In this document: piece after piece, positions 27,881 through 37,264 of the stretch
Position numbering within the stretch: the stretch's first letter is position 1
Layout: every line of letters starts with the position of its first letter
From: an uncultured Pelagibacteraceae bacterium
GTDB taxonomy: Bacteria; Pseudomonadota; Alphaproteobacteria; Pelagibacterales; Pelagibacteraceae
Reading direction: 5' to 3'
NCBI GenBank assembly: GCA_902603305.1
Contig: CACKUI010000002.1
Span: 1-64,000, forward strand
DNA length: 64,000 bases
Notes under the pieces: model-generated
Told to the model about the DNA's origin: nothing
Databases searched by the model: none
What the model saw: the letters and a program-made list of their open reading frames with translations, nothing else
Made by a program: the position numbers and the translations under genes

Positions 27881-28474
27881 TTATTTTTTAACAACTCTCA
27901 AATCATCAACTAAAAAAATACTTGTAACTACATCTTCAACATCTAAAATTTGTTCAGCTTCTTTAATAACTTCATCTCTTTCAGCTTTGTTTTGTGCTAT
28001 ACCATAAACATAAATTTTCTTTTTGTAAGTATCGATGTTATAATTAACTGCTTTAATTTTTTTGCTACTTATCAAGGCTGCTCTTAATTGTGAAGTAATA
28101 AGTAAATCTTTTGCAGATCTTTTAAAATCAAAAGCCTCTTTAATTTGTAAATCATTTTTAACTGACCTTGCACCCTTAATTTCCCACGCCAATTTAGTAA
28201 TTTTAATTTTATCTTCAACTGAATTGACTTTTCCTGTAAGGAATATTCTTCCATCAAGAATTTTTGTCTTTACTGAAATAATGTAACTTTTATCAGATGA
28301 AAGTAATTTTGCTCTCAGATTTTGTTGCATTATTGAGTCATCTATTTGGGTGCCTAAGCTTCTAGGATCTAAAGCTATTGAAACTCCTGTTCCTAAAACT
28401 CCAGTTGAGGAATAACCAACGCAGCTTGAAATAATAATAAAACTTAAAATAATTATGATTTTTCTAATTTTCAT
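27881..28474 (-). CDS. BON-domain lipoprotein (DolP-like)
   Basis: A 197-residue lipoprotein. The signal is MKIRKIIIILSFIIISSC with lipobox cysteine C18. Two BON domains follow (about 50-115, with DGRIFLTGKVNSVEDKIKIT, and 120-190, with KKIYVYGIAQNKAERDEV). DolP (YraP) of E. coli has the same layout, sits at the outer-membrane inner leaflet and supports membrane integrity and septal cell-wall splitting. Its gene there also lies near rsmI and lpoA, as here. The ATG at 28474 overlaps the rsmI stop by 11 bases. An upstream in-frame extension would lie wholly inside rsmI and lacks a signal peptide. Confidence 0.85.
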   Translation of the reverse strand: MKIRKIIIILSFIIISSCVGYSSTGVLGTGVSIALDPRSLGTQIDDSIMQQNLRAKLLSSDKSYIISVKTKILDGRIFLTGKVNSVEDKIKITKLAWEIKGARSVKNDLQIKEAFDFKRSAKDLLITSQLRAALISSKKIKAVNYNIDTYKKKIYVYGIAQNKAERDEVIKEAEQILDVEDVVTSIFLVDDLRVVKK

Positions 28475-29315
28475 TTTTAATTTCAAGACAGTAATTATAG
28501 ACAAGCTTTTTAGAAATTTCTCTATCTTCTGAAACTTTTTGTACAATATCTTTTATAGACATTTTTTGTATTAATTTGTTAATCTTTTTTTTATCTGATT
28601 CTTCAAGTTCTTTAAAACTTAATTTTTCTTTTTTAGGTTCAGAAATAACTACTGTTATTTCCCCTTTTCTAGAAAAATTCACATTTGATAAGTCTTTTAC
28701 TGAGGTCCTAATATATTCTTCGTGATATTTTGTGATTTCTCTACAAATAACAATATCCCTGTTCGAGAAAAATTCTTTTATATAATTAATTCTTTTGTCA
28801 AGTTTATTTGGTGATATGAAAAATATAATTGAACTCTCAAGTAATGATAAATTTTTAAATAATTTTTTAATTTGATTTTGTTTTTCTGGAAGGAATCCAC
28901 AAAAATAAAAATTATCAGAGAAACCACTTATCGATATTGCAGCACTTACTGCAGATGCACCAGGAATTGGAAAGATTTCTATTTCATTTTTCCTACACTC
29001 TTGTATCAATATTCTTCCAGGATCAGAAACAGTAGGTGTTCCTGCGTCTGAAACTAATGATACTATTTTATTATTTTTCAAAATCTCCATAACTTTTTCC
29101 AGATTTTTATTTTCATTAAATTTGTGATTTGAAATTAGTTTTTTATTTATTTCAAATTTCTGAAGTATTTTTTTTGTAACTCTTGTATCTTCACATAGAA
29201 TTAAATCAGATTCTTGTAGAATTTTGACAGCTCGAAATGAAATATCTCCCATATTTCCAATAGGTGTAGAAACACAATATAGCCCAGGTTTAAATTTATC
29301 ATTGTTCAAATTCAT
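28464..29315 (-). CDS. rsmI: 16S rRNA (cytidine-1402-2'-O)-methyltransferase
   Basis: A 283-residue tetrapyrrole-methylase-fold enzyme modifying C1402 in the ribosomal P site. The signatures are GLYCVSTPIGNMGDISFRA, LCEDTRVTKKIL, LVSDAGTPTVSDPG and IPGASAVSAAISISGF. The C-terminal part (about 235-283), with KKINKLIQKMSIKDIVQ, is the small helical tail of RsmI. It diverges from the LpoA-like gene with 36 bases between the starts, which is the E. coli order. Confidence 0.95.
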   Translation of the reverse strand: MNLNNDKFKPGLYCVSTPIGNMGDISFRAVKILQESDLILCEDTRVTKKILQKFEINKKLISNHKFNENKNLEKVMEILKNNKIVSLVSDAGTPTVSDPGRILIQECRKNEIEIFPIPGASAVSAAISISGFSDNFYFCGFLPEKQNQIKKLFKNLSLLESSIIFFISPNKLDKRINYIKEFFSNRDIVICREITKYHEEYIRTSVKDLSNVNFSRKGEITVVISEPKKEKLSFKELEESDKKKINKLIQKMSIKDIVQKVSEDREISKKLVYNYCLEIKNEN

Positions 29316-29351
29316 AAGAATTGTTTAATTAATTATATTATTAAAACTTAA

Positions 29352-30503
29352 ATGAAAACTTTAATCAAATTGTTAATATTTTTTGTATTAAGTAACTGCC
29401 TTTTTCATCAAAATATATTTGCATCCGAAAAAATTAAGATTGGATTAATTGTTCCATTAAGTGGTGAAAATTCTTTAATCGGTAAAAAAATTATAAAATC
29501 TATAAGATTAGCAATTAATAAAATAAATGATGAGAGAATAGTTATAATTCCAAAGGATACAAAATCAAACCCTATTGATGCTTTGAAGGTATCTAAAGAA
29601 TTGTATAAAGAAAATGTTAGGATAATCATTGGTCCAGTCTTTAATGAGAGCATAAAATATCTTGATGATCTTCAAGAAATAACATTCATATCTTTTACAA
29701 ATAAGTTAATCGACAATCCAAAAAATGTAATAAGTGCAGGAGTAAACGCTGTATCACAATTACAAACAATTAAAAAATTTAATGAAAAAAATAATCTCTC
29801 AAAAAGTATTTTTTTAATTCCAAGATCACAGTTTAAGAATGAAATAGAAAAAGCGATAAAAAAAACAAAGATTAAGCATAAAGAAGTTTTTTATTATGAC
29901 AGAGAACCAACCAAACTCACTAGACAAATTGAAGATTTAACTCAATATCAAATAAGAAAAGATAATCTTAAACACGAGATAAAAAGACTAGAAAGTTTAT
30001 CATTTAAAGACAAAGAAAAAAAAATACAAAATTTAAAAAAAAAAGATACACTTGGTAATATTAATTTTGACTCAGTTATTATAGCTGATTTTGATGAAAA
30101 TTTGAAAAGCGTAGCCACATCACTTCTCTATACAGATGTATCATCAAAAAGAATTTCTTACATAACCTTAAATCAGTGGTTTGATGAAAGTCTTTTAAAA
30201 GAAAATTCTCTTCATCCGATGTATTTTCCATCGATAAATAAAAGGAATTACGAATTATTTATGAATGATTTCAAAAATACTTACAATTTAGACGGAGACC
30301 AACTTTCATTTTTAAGTTATGATTTAGTAGGATTGGTTTATTTTTTAATTTATGAAAATAATTTTAAAATTTCAAAAAAGATATTTTATAAAAAAAACAG
30401 ATTTAAGGGTAAAATAGGAATTTTTGAAATAAGTAAAAATACTATTACTCATCAACTAAATTTCTACAGCATTGAAAATAATAAATTTAAAAAAATTTTT
30501 TAA
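29352..30503 (+). CDS. Periplasmic LpoA-like / Leu-Ile-Val-binding-fold protein
   Basis: A 383-residue exported protein. The signal peptide is at 1-25 (ends NIFASEK), followed by a type I periplasmic-binding fold: IKIGLIVPLSGENSLIGKKI, VRIIIGPVF, and a second lobe with DSVIIADFDENL. The similarity is to the C-terminal half of LpoA/penicillin-binding-protein activators. Being divergent from rsmI and near a DolP-like gene repeats the rsmI-lpoA neighbourhood. The protein lacks the N-terminal TPR half of LpoA and a lipobox (the NCLF cysteine at about 16 is not in a good context). A role in activating a PBP is inferred. It overlaps rdgB convergently by 17 bases. Confidence 0.72.
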   Translation: MKTLIKLLIFFVLSNCLFHQNIFASEKIKIGLIVPLSGENSLIGKKIIKSIRLAINKINDERIVIIPKDTKSNPIDALKVSKELYKENVRIIIGPVFNESIKYLDDLQEITFISFTNKLIDNPKNVISAGVNAVSQLQTIKKFNEKNNLSKSIFLIPRSQFKNEIEKAIKKTKIKHKEVFYYDREPTKLTRQIEDLTQYQIRKDNLKHEIKRLESLSFKDKEKKIQNLKKKDTLGNINFDSVIIADFDENLKSVATSLLYTDVSSKRISYITLNQWFDESLLKENSLHPMYFPSINKRNYELFMNDFKNTYNLDGDQLSFLSYDLVGLVYFLIYENNFKISKKIFYKKNRFKGKIGIFEISKNTITHQLNFYSIENNKFKKIF

Positions 30504-31089
30504 TTTTTTTAAATGCATTTGATCGATGGTCTATTCTGTATTTTTTTTTGCTATCCATCTCACCAAAGGTTAATCTTTTTCCCCTAGGAATAAAGATTGG
30601 ATCGTATCCGAAACCATTTTTTCCTTTCTTCAAATTAGATATTCGACCTTCAATTTTACCAATTTTACTTACAAACTGACCATTTGGCCAAAAAATAGTC
30701 AGTACACAAATAAATCTTGCACTCAATTTTTTTTTTTTCCAATTTTTATCTTTTTTAGAAATTTCTTTGTAAACTTTTTTAATAGCCAAATTAAAATTTC
30801 TTTTTCTTCCTGACCAATCTGCTGAATATACCCCAGGCGCTTTATTTAAGATATCAATCTCAATTCCTGAGTCATCTGACATACAAATTTTGTTAGTTTT
30901 TTTTGAAAAATATTTTGCTTTTAAAAGAGAGTTTTGTTCAAATGAGGTACCCGTCTCTCTTGGGCTTGGTATTTTAAAGTCCAAATTTGAATAAATTTTT
31001 AAACTTTTGGGTAATAGATCTGCTATTTCCTTCAGTTTTCCTTTATTATTTGAGCCAATGAATATCTCTTTAATTTTTTTTTTAGGCAC
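30487..31089 (-). CDS. rdgB: Non-canonical purine NTP pyrophosphatase
   Basis: A 200-residue Ham1-family enzyme hydrolysing dITP and XTP to keep altered purines out of DNA. The signatures are FIGSNNKGKLKEI, MSDDSGIEIDILNKAPGVYSADW and GFGYDPIFIP, with the closing KYRIDHRSNAFKKI. The start codon is GTG (31089); no ATG lies near, and 8 residues before the SNNKGK motif is the usual distance. In many alphaproteobacteria it lies near grpE, as here, where grpE starts 35 bases away on the other strand. Confidence 0.94.
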   Translation of the reverse strand: MPKKKIKEIFIGSNNKGKLKEIADLLPKSLKIYSNLDFKIPSPRETGTSFEQNSLLKAKYFSKKTNKICMSDDSGIEIDILNKAPGVYSADWSGRKRNFNLAIKKVYKEISKKDKNWKKKKLSARFICVLTIFWPNGQFVSKIGKIEGRISNLKKGKNGFGYDPIFIPRGKRLTFGEMDSKKKYRIDHRSNAFKKIKKFF

Positions 31090-31124
31090 CTAGAAATTAT
31101 ACTTTTTCTTACCATATAAACAAT

Positions 31125-31769
31125 ATGGATAAAGAAGAATTAAAAGAAAACGTGGAGAAAAATATTACTGACGAGGAGTTAAATACCCAATCCAAAGTAA
31201 GCGATAATGCAGATCAAGCAAATGAGGAAAAAAATTTAGAGTCTGAAATAAAAGAAGTTGAAAAACTGACACCCGAAGAAGAGTTAGAAACACTCAAAGA
31301 TAAATTAGCAAGAACATTTGCAGAGATGGAAAATCAAAGACGTAGGTTTGAAAAAGAAAGAGATGACGCATACGAATATGGTGGATATTCTTTTGCTAAA
31401 GAGGCATTAAACTTATTAGATAATCTTGAGAGATCGAAAGTAGCATTGGAGAATGATGAAAAATTAAAGGATACAGATGCACTTAAAAAAATCGTAGATC
31501 ATTTGGACATTATAAACGACGATATGCTTTCAATATTTAAAAAAAATAATATTGAGCCTATAAAGTCAATTAATGAAAAACTTGACCCAAATCTTCACCA
31601 AGCAATGATGGAAGTTGAGGATGATACAAAAGATCCAGGGACCATCGTACAAGAAATTCAAAAAGGCTTTATGATGAAAGACAGATTATTGAGACCTTCT
31701 TTAGTAGGTGTTTCAAAGAAAAAAGCTAAAGAGGTAGAAAATGAAGAGCAAAAAGATGAAAAAAACTAA
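31125..31769 (+). CDS. grpE: Nucleotide exchange factor GrpE
   Basis: A 214-residue cochaperone that releases ADP from DnaK. An acidic, disordered N-terminus (about 1-45) is followed by a long coiled coil (LETLKDKLARTFAEMENQRRR, about 50-110) and the beta-domain signature with GIEPI-like NNIEPIKSINEKLDPNLHQAMMEVED and GFMMKDRLLRPSLVGVSK. It is the first gene of grpE-dnaK-dnaJ. The C-terminal tail is rich in Lys and Glu. Confidence 0.95.
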   Translation: MDKEELKENVEKNITDEELNTQSKVSDNADQANEEKNLESEIKEVEKLTPEEELETLKDKLARTFAEMENQRRRFEKERDDAYEYGGYSFAKEALNLLDNLERSKVALENDEKLKDTDALKKIVDHLDIINDDMLSIFKKNNIEPIKSINEKLDPNLHQAMMEVEDDTKDPGTIVQEIQKGFMMKDRLLRPSLVGVSKKKAKEVENEEQKDEKN

Positions 31770-31848
31770 TAAAAACAACAAAAATTTAAATTTTATAGAC
31801 GGTTGTAGTCTTATAATTAGCACTTATATGACGAAGAGGTATTAAATA

Positions 31849-33768
31849 ATGAGCAAAGTAATAGGAATAGATTTAGGAACAACAAACTCATGTGTAGCTG
31901 TAATGGAGGGTACACAAGCTAAAGTTTTAGAAAATGCTGAAGGAGCAAGAACAACTCCTTCTGTAGTTGCGTTTTCAGATAATGATGAAAAATTAATTGG
32001 ACAGCCTGCAAAAAGACAGGCGGTAACCAATCCAGAAAATACAATATTTGCTGTTAAAAGATTGATTGGAAGAAATTTTGATGATCCTTCTGTAAAAAAA
32101 GATGTTGAGACAGCACCTTTTAAGATCGTTAACTCTGATAAAGGAGATGCATGGATAGAAGCTAAAGGTAACAAATACTCGCCATCTCAAATTTCTGCTT
32201 TTACACTTCAGAAAATGAAAGAAACTGCTGAAAAATATTTAGGCCAAGAAGTTTCTCAAGCTGTAATAACTGTTCCAGCATATTTTAATGATGCACAAAG
32301 ACAGGCAACTAAAGATGCTGGTAAAATAGCAGGTTTAGAAGTTTTAAGAATTATTAACGAACCAACAGCAGCTTCACTTGCATATGGATTAGATAAAAAG
32401 ACAAACAATAAAATTGCAGTTTATGATTTAGGTGGAGGTACTTTTGATGTATCAATTCTTGAGTTAGGAGATGGAGTATTTGAGGTTAAATCAACGAATG
32501 GTGATACTTTCCTAGGTGGTGAAGATTTTGATAATACAATTGTCGAATACCTATTAACTGAATTCAAAAAAGAAAATGGTATTGATTTAAAATCAGACAA
32601 ATTAGCATTACAAAGACTTAAGGAAGCTGCAGAAAAAGCAAAAATTGAATTATCATCTGCTGCTCAAACTGAGATAAATTTACCTTTTATTACAGCAGAT
32701 AAAACTGGCCCTAAACACATTAATATGAAAATGACTAGAGCCAAGTTAGAGGCTCTCGTTGAGGATCTTATTTCTAGAACTATTCCGCCATGTGAAACAG
32801 CCCTTAAAGATGCTGGTTTAAGTGCGAGCGAAATTGATGAAATAATACTTGTTGGTGGAATGACTAGAATGCCAAAAGTAATAGAGGAAGTTAAAAATTT
32901 CTTTGGAAAAGAACCGAACAAATCTGTGAATCCTGATGAAGTTGTTGCAATGGGTGCTGCTATTCAGGCGGGAGTATTGCAAGGAGACGTTAAAGACGTA
33001 CTATTGTTAGATGTTACACCACTATCTCTAGGAATAGAAACTTTAGGTGGAGTTTCAACTAAATTGATAGAGAAAAATACAACAATACCAACTAAGAAAA
33101 GTCAGGTTTTCTCAACAGCAGAAGACAACCAACCTGCAGTTTCAATTAGAGTTTTACAAGGTGAAAGAGATATGGCCTCTGACAACAAGGTGTTAGGTAA
33201 TTTTGAACTAGTGGGTATAGCTCCAGCTCCTAGAGGGGTTCCTCAAATTGAAGTTACGTTTGATATCGATGCAAATGGAATTGTAAATGTTTCTGCAAAA
33301 GATAAGGGGACTGGTAAAGAGCAAAAAATTCAAATTCAAGCGTCAGGTGGTTTAAGTGATGAAGAAATAAACCAAATGGTTAAGGATGCTGAGACAAATA
33401 AAGAAGCTGACAAAAAGAAAAGAGAAGCTGTAGATGCAAGAAACCAAGCTGACACTCTACTTCATTCTACTGAAAAGAATTTAAAAGAGCATGGCAGTAA
33501 AGTTTCTGATGCGGACAAGAAAGCTATTGAAGATGCATCAGCGAATTTAAGAAACGCATTAAAAGGAACTGATGTAGAGGAAATTAAAAAGCAAACTCAA
33601 GATTTGGTTCAAGCTTCAATGAAATTAGGAGAAGCTATTTACAAATCACAACAAAGTACAAAACCTGGTGATGCACCTAAAGATGCAAAAGATGAAGGGA
33701 AAAAAGACGATAATGTTGTTGATGCAGACTTTGAAGAAGTAAAAGACGATAAAGAAAAAAGCGCCTAA
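31849..33768 (+). CDS. dnaK: Chaperone DnaK (Hsp70)
   Basis: A 639-residue Hsp70. The nucleotide-binding domain (1-380) opens with [17 protein letters not shown] and contains [15 protein letters not shown] and [12 protein letters not shown]. The linker [19 protein letters not shown] is followed by the substrate-binding domain and helical lid, then a tail ending [15 protein letters not shown] like the E. coli C-terminal DnaK motif. A ribosome-binding site AGAGG precedes the ATG by about 10 bases. A TATAAT at 31812-31817 in the 79-base grpE-dnaK gap may give dnaK its own promoter, but no good -35 matches it. Confidence 0.98.
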   Translation: MSKVIGIDLGTTNSCVAVMEGTQAKVLENAEGARTTPSVVAFSDNDEKLIGQPAKRQAVTNPENTIFAVKRLIGRNFDDPSVKKDVETAPFKIVNSDKGDAWIEAKGNKYSPSQISAFTLQKMKETAEKYLGQEVSQAVITVPAYFNDAQRQATKDAGKIAGLEVLRIINEPTAASLAYGLDKKTNNKIAVYDLGGGTFDVSILELGDGVFEVKSTNGDTFLGGEDFDNTIVEYLLTEFKKENGIDLKSDKLALQRLKEAAEKAKIELSSAAQTEINLPFITADKTGPKHINMKMTRAKLEALVEDLISRTIPPCETALKDAGLSASEIDEIILVGGMTRMPKVIEEVKNFFGKEPNKSVNPDEVVAMGAAIQAGVLQGDVKDVLLLDVTPLSLGIETLGGVSTKLIEKNTTIPTKKSQVFSTAEDNQPAVSIRVLQGERDMASDNKVLGNFELVGIAPAPRGVPQIEVTFDIDANGIVNVSAKDKGTGKEQKIQIQASGGLSDEEINQMVKDAETNKEADKKKREAVDARNQADTLLHSTEKNLKEHGSKVSDADKKAIEDASANLRNALKGTDVEEIKKQTQDLVQASMKLGEAIYKSQQSTKPGDAPKDAKDEGKKDDNVVDADFEEVKDDKEKSA

Positions 33769-33796
33769 ACTATCAACCATTTGTCTATAACTAGTT

Positions 33797-34927
33797 ATGG
33801 CAAAAAGAGATTACTACGATGTATTGGGTGTTGAAAAAAGTGCAGGTCCAGACCAAATAAAAGCAGCTTATAGAAAACAAGCTGTAAAATATCATCCCGA
33901 TAAAAATAAAGGAGATAAAGCAGCAGAGGAAAAATTCAAAGAAGCTTCAGAGGCTTACCACGTTCTATCAAATTCAGAGAGAAAACAAAATTATGATAAT
34001 TTTGGTCACGCTGCATTTGAAAATGGTGGAGGAGGTGGAAGAAGTGGTTTTGGAAATTTTGACTTTTCTGGCTCTTTTTCAGATATCTTTGAAGACTTTT
34101 TTGGCGAAGGTTTTGGTGGTGGTGGAAGAAGATCAAGAAGATCTAATAACCGTGGATCTGATTTAAGATATGATCTATCTATAAGCCTAGAAGAAGCTTA
34201 TGCTGGAAAGAAACAAGATATTAAATTCTCAACATCTGATAGATGCGCTACTTGTAATGGTTCAGGATCTAAACCAGGTCAAAGTGCAAGCACATGCTCT
34301 ATGTGTGGAGGCCATGGACAAGTTCGTTCTAGCCAAGGTTTTTTCACTGTTCAACAAACATGCCCTCAATGTGCTGGTTCAGGCGAACAAATAACCAATC
34401 CTTGCACAAGTTGTGGTGGTCAAGGTAAAAAGCAAGCAACTAAGCGCCTTTCTGTAACTATTCCTAAAGGAGTAGACGATGGAACTAGGATCAGATTATC
34501 TGGTAAAGGGGAAGCAGGTTCTAGGGGAGCTAGTAATGGTGATCTATATTTATTTATTAATGTTAATACTCACGAACTTTTCAAAAGATCTGAAGAAAAT
34601 TTATTTTTTGAATGCCCAATATCTATTGCAGATGCAGCACTTGGAACTGAATTAAAAATACCTACTATCGATGGTGGAAAAGCAAAAATAAAAATTCCAG
34701 CTGGAACACAAAGTGGAAAACAGTTTAGATTGAGAGAAAAAGGAATGCCATTAATGAGAGGAAATGATTATGGAGACCTTTATGTACAAGTGAACACTGA
34801 AGTGCCAGTATCTTTAAATAAAGAACAAAAAGATTTACTTGAAAAATTTAGAGAAATTGAAAATGAAAAATCAAATCCAAGTATTAAAAAATTCTTTAAA
34901 AAAGCAAAAAGTTTTTGGAAAAATTAG
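33797..34927 (+). CDS. dnaJ: Chaperone DnaJ (Hsp40)
   Basis: A 376-residue type I Hsp40. The J domain (1-70) holds HPD in KYHPDKNKG. A Gly/Phe-rich stretch (about 76-115) and the zinc domain follow, with four CxxCxGxG repeats (CATCNGSG, CSMCGGHG, CPQCAGSG, CTSCGGQG). The C-terminal peptide-binding domains follow, with SVTIPKGVDDGTRIRLSGKG. All type I elements are intact. It follows dnaK after 28 bases. A 33-residue membrane ORF begins on the base after its stop codon. Confidence 0.98.
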   Translation: MAKRDYYDVLGVEKSAGPDQIKAAYRKQAVKYHPDKNKGDKAAEEKFKEASEAYHVLSNSERKQNYDNFGHAAFENGGGGGRSGFGNFDFSGSFSDIFEDFFGEGFGGGGRRSRRSNNRGSDLRYDLSISLEEAYAGKKQDIKFSTSDRCATCNGSGSKPGQSASTCSMCGGHGQVRSSQGFFTVQQTCPQCAGSGEQITNPCTSCGGQGKKQATKRLSVTIPKGVDDGTRIRLSGKGEAGSRGASNGDLYLFINVNTHELFKRSEENLFFECPISIADAALGTELKIPTIDGGKAKIKIPAGTQSGKQFRLREKGMPLMRGNDYGDLYVQVNTEVPVSLNKEQKDLLEKFREIENEKSNPSIKKFFKKAKSFWKN

Positions 34928-35029
34928 ATGAAAAAAAAAATTAAATATACAATTTTTGGAATTATTTATGTTTTAGCAATTCTAATTCTGGGCGCGTATT
35001 TTTATAAAGAAGGAATTGGAATAATTTAA
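34928..35029 (+). CDS. 33-residue single-helix membrane peptide after dnaJ
   Basis: The ATG follows the dnaJ TAG with no gap, and the TAA is at 35029. The product has a basic start (MKKKIKYT), one hydrophobic helix of about 19 residues (IFGIIYVLAILILGAYFY) and a short tail KEGIGII. The predicted topology is N-terminus inside. I recognise no family. Direct abutment to dnaJ suggests translational coupling and cotranscription with the chaperone operon. It overlaps the convergent Cys-rich protein gene by 4 bases. The length is near the limit of what chance can produce, so confidence is moderate. Confidence 0.5.
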   Translation: MKKKIKYTIFGIIYVLAILILGAYFYKEGIGII

Positions 35030-35727
35030 TTATCTTTTGCTAATCTTATAAATATATCTCCCATACCACCTTGTACTTCCTCAAGAGGAGCATTATTTCT
35101 TAGTTCACAATATTGTCCCGTAACTTCATGACTATCAATAGCAGCAATACTTTGAGAATTACATTTTGTGGCATTATGAAATAAACCAATTACTAGTCTC
35201 TCATCTAATACAAATACTTGATTATTATCAAGTTTATTTCCATCACAAAAATAATCCTTATTTACTTCTCTAGGAAAATCTTTTTTACCGCAGGGATTTT
35301 TTATTGTCAGAACAAAAAATTCTTTTTCACCATCTGTAAAAGTATATTTCATTTTTATTACTTTAGAGTATTTCATCAAATCACACGAGCATGGATAACA
35401 ACACTTATGATAAAATCCACATATTTTCTCTTCATTTTCAGCATTTTTAAGATAAACAAATTCTGGTTTGCTATTTGGATCAATCAATGATCCAGAAACA
35501 GCACAATATAACTTGTTGTATTCTACAAAATCTTGGTATTTGATCTCTTTAGTTAAAATATGTTTAAAAAATTTTGGACCTGCAGCATTTCTATTTTGAT
35601 CGGGGAAAATTTTTGGCCAATCTTTTACTAAATCAGCATAATAATTAAATTGATTTGAATATGTTGGTTTTATTGAACTAAAAGTTACTAGTAGAAAAAA
35701 AATTGTAAAATATTTTAATTTTTGCAT
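35026..35727 (-). CDS. Secreted cysteine-rich protein of unknown function
   Basis: A 233-residue protein with a Sec signal peptide (about 1-24, ending KPTYSN). The mature part has about 11 cysteines, including a dense group YHKCCYPCSCDLMKY, then NPCGKKDF, DYFCDG, ATKCNS and QYCEL. It ends GGMGDIFIRLAKDN. I recognise no family. The cysteines imply disulfides or metal binding in the periplasm, and the CC-x2-C-x-C spacing looks like a metal site, but this is only a reading of the pattern. It stands alone between convergent dnaJ and the upstream ASPIC-domain gene, with 56 bases separating it from the latter. Confidence 0.7.
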   Translation of the reverse strand: MQKLKYFTIFFLLVTFSSIKPTYSNQFNYYADLVKDWPKIFPDQNRNAAGPKFFKHILTKEIKYQDFVEYNKLYCAVSGSLIDPNSKPEFVYLKNAENEEKICGFYHKCCYPCSCDLMKYSKVIKMKYTFTDGEKEFFVLTIKNPCGKKDFPREVNKDYFCDGNKLDNNQVFVLDERLVIGLFHNATKCNSQSIAAIDSHEVTGQYCELRNNAPLEEVQGGMGDIFIRLAKDN

Positions 35728-35783
35728 GATCTAGTATTTAGAATACTTTAATTAATTTACTTATTGAATTGAGTGTTATTGTC

Positions 35784-37223
35784 CTATTTTTTCTGATTTA
35801 CTTCTATTGTTTTATTAAATTCATTTATTTTAAGTAACTGAGAGGAACCATCAGTCCAAACTATTTTTACTGAAATATTTTTTTCACTCTCTCTAATACC
35901 ATAATGAGCCACGGGTTCCATCTGGCATAGATATCCAGAGCCAGCATCTATGGTTTTAGCATGATTTCTGAAGTTTGAATTAAGTATAACTGTTGCTCCT
36001 CTTGCAGGTGCACCATACTTATTTAAAGGTTTAATTCTTATATAATTGAAGTCTTTTTTAATGTCTGCTTTATACATTGTGAGTGGTTGCATGCCAGATT
36101 CTCCATGAGAAACTAATAATTCTAAAATTCCATCTTTATCTATATCCGCCACTGCAGCACCTGTTCCTAAACCATTAGATTCGTATGCATTTTGAATTTT
36201 TATCTCTTCAAAAAATCCATTGTCTTTTATTTTGAATAATTTATTTGGTTCCCCAATATTATTCATGAATATTTCATCATAGCCGTCATTATCAAAGTCT
36301 GCTGATATCACCGTTCTAATTCTAGTAGGAATATTGTAGGTTGGAGTAGCGATATCTTTAAATTTGTTATTTTCTAATACAAAAGCCCTATGATAACCGT
36401 TCCAATTGGATGTGATTATATCTAATCTCCCTCTATAAAGTATGTCTGATAAAGTTGTACCTCTTCCATTTTCATATTGATCATCAATTTTATAATCCTC
36501 AGCTATATCCTGAAAGAAACCATCAGAATTATAATATAAAAAATTTTTTCCTCTTTCATTTGCAGCAAATATGTCAGTTTTTCCTGATAAAATATTTCCT
36601 GCAACTACAGCTCTTCCACCAGTTATTTTATCAATTTTAAGCTGCTCTGCTAAATCTAGTATTTGTCCAGAACTTTGTTCATAAAACCTAGTTGGGCCCC
36701 CGTAATTGGCAACATATATGCCATATTTTCCATCACCATTTCTATCCACACAAACAACAGACCTACCAGCAGTTAAGTTTAAATTTTTTTTGTTAATTCC
36801 TTTTTCAAATAAATCAATAAAACTATCACTAGTGATGTCAATCAATCTATCTGAATATTTTTTTTCACCACTATAGGTATCGGTATTTAAAAAATAAATT
36901 TCTTCAAATCCATCTTTATCAATATCACAAGCAGCAACTCCAATTGTTTTTCTTTTAGCATCATCAAAGATTTCATTTTTATTTATATTTATAAGTTTCC
37001 CATTTTGGTAGGACAAAGCTAAGTTTGAAAAACCAAACCCAGTAACGACAAATTCATATTTATCATCTTGGTTTACATCTGTAACGGACACACCATAACT
37101 CAGTCTAAAATCATTATTTTCAATTAAAGATGTAATGTCTTTAAAAAAGTCAGCTTTAGATTGATTGATAGACACGAAAAAAACCAAAACCAAAAATAAT
37201 TTTAAAAGGTATTTAATAACCAT
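35784..37223 (-). CDS. Exported FG-GAP/ASPIC-UnbV repeat protein (CRTAC1-like)
   Basis: A 479-residue protein with a signal peptide (about 1-25, ending SKADFF). A series of FG-GAP/VCBS beta-propeller blades follows (DVNQDDKYEFVVTG, DIDKDGFEEIYFLN, DRNGDGKYGIYVAN, DFDNDGYDEIFMNN, DIDKDGILELLVSH), with Asp-rich calcium-binding loops. The C-terminal ASPIC/UnbV domain (about 395-475) shows GAPARGATVILN, AGSGYLCQMEPVAHYGI and VKIVWTDGSSQ. Such proteins are extracellular or periplasmic and probably bind ligands; the role is unknown. Single cysteines at CDIDKD, CVDRNG and YLCQME could form a disulfide. Confidence 0.88.
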   Translation of the reverse strand: MVIKYLLKLFLVLVFFVSINQSKADFFKDITSLIENNDFRLSYGVSVTDVNQDDKYEFVVTGFGFSNLALSYQNGKLININKNEIFDDAKRKTIGVAACDIDKDGFEEIYFLNTDTYSGEKKYSDRLIDITSDSFIDLFEKGINKKNLNLTAGRSVVCVDRNGDGKYGIYVANYGGPTRFYEQSSGQILDLAEQLKIDKITGGRAVVAGNILSGKTDIFAANERGKNFLYYNSDGFFQDIAEDYKIDDQYENGRGTTLSDILYRGRLDIITSNWNGYHRAFVLENNKFKDIATPTYNIPTRIRTVISADFDNDGYDEIFMNNIGEPNKLFKIKDNGFFEEIKIQNAYESNGLGTGAAVADIDKDGILELLVSHGESGMQPLTMYKADIKKDFNYIRIKPLNKYGAPARGATVILNSNFRNHAKTIDAGSGYLCQMEPVAHYGIRESEKNISVKIVWTDGSSQLLKINEFNKTIEVNQKK

Positions 37224-37264
37224 AATTATTGTATATTGTTAAAAAAATATATTAAAAAAATTTA

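Noticed and set aside
31789-31817. Heat-shock promoter for dnaK
   Set aside because: TATAAT at 31812 is good, but no sigma-32-type CTTG or CIRCE-like inverted repeat and no -35 hexamer at a proper distance could be found.
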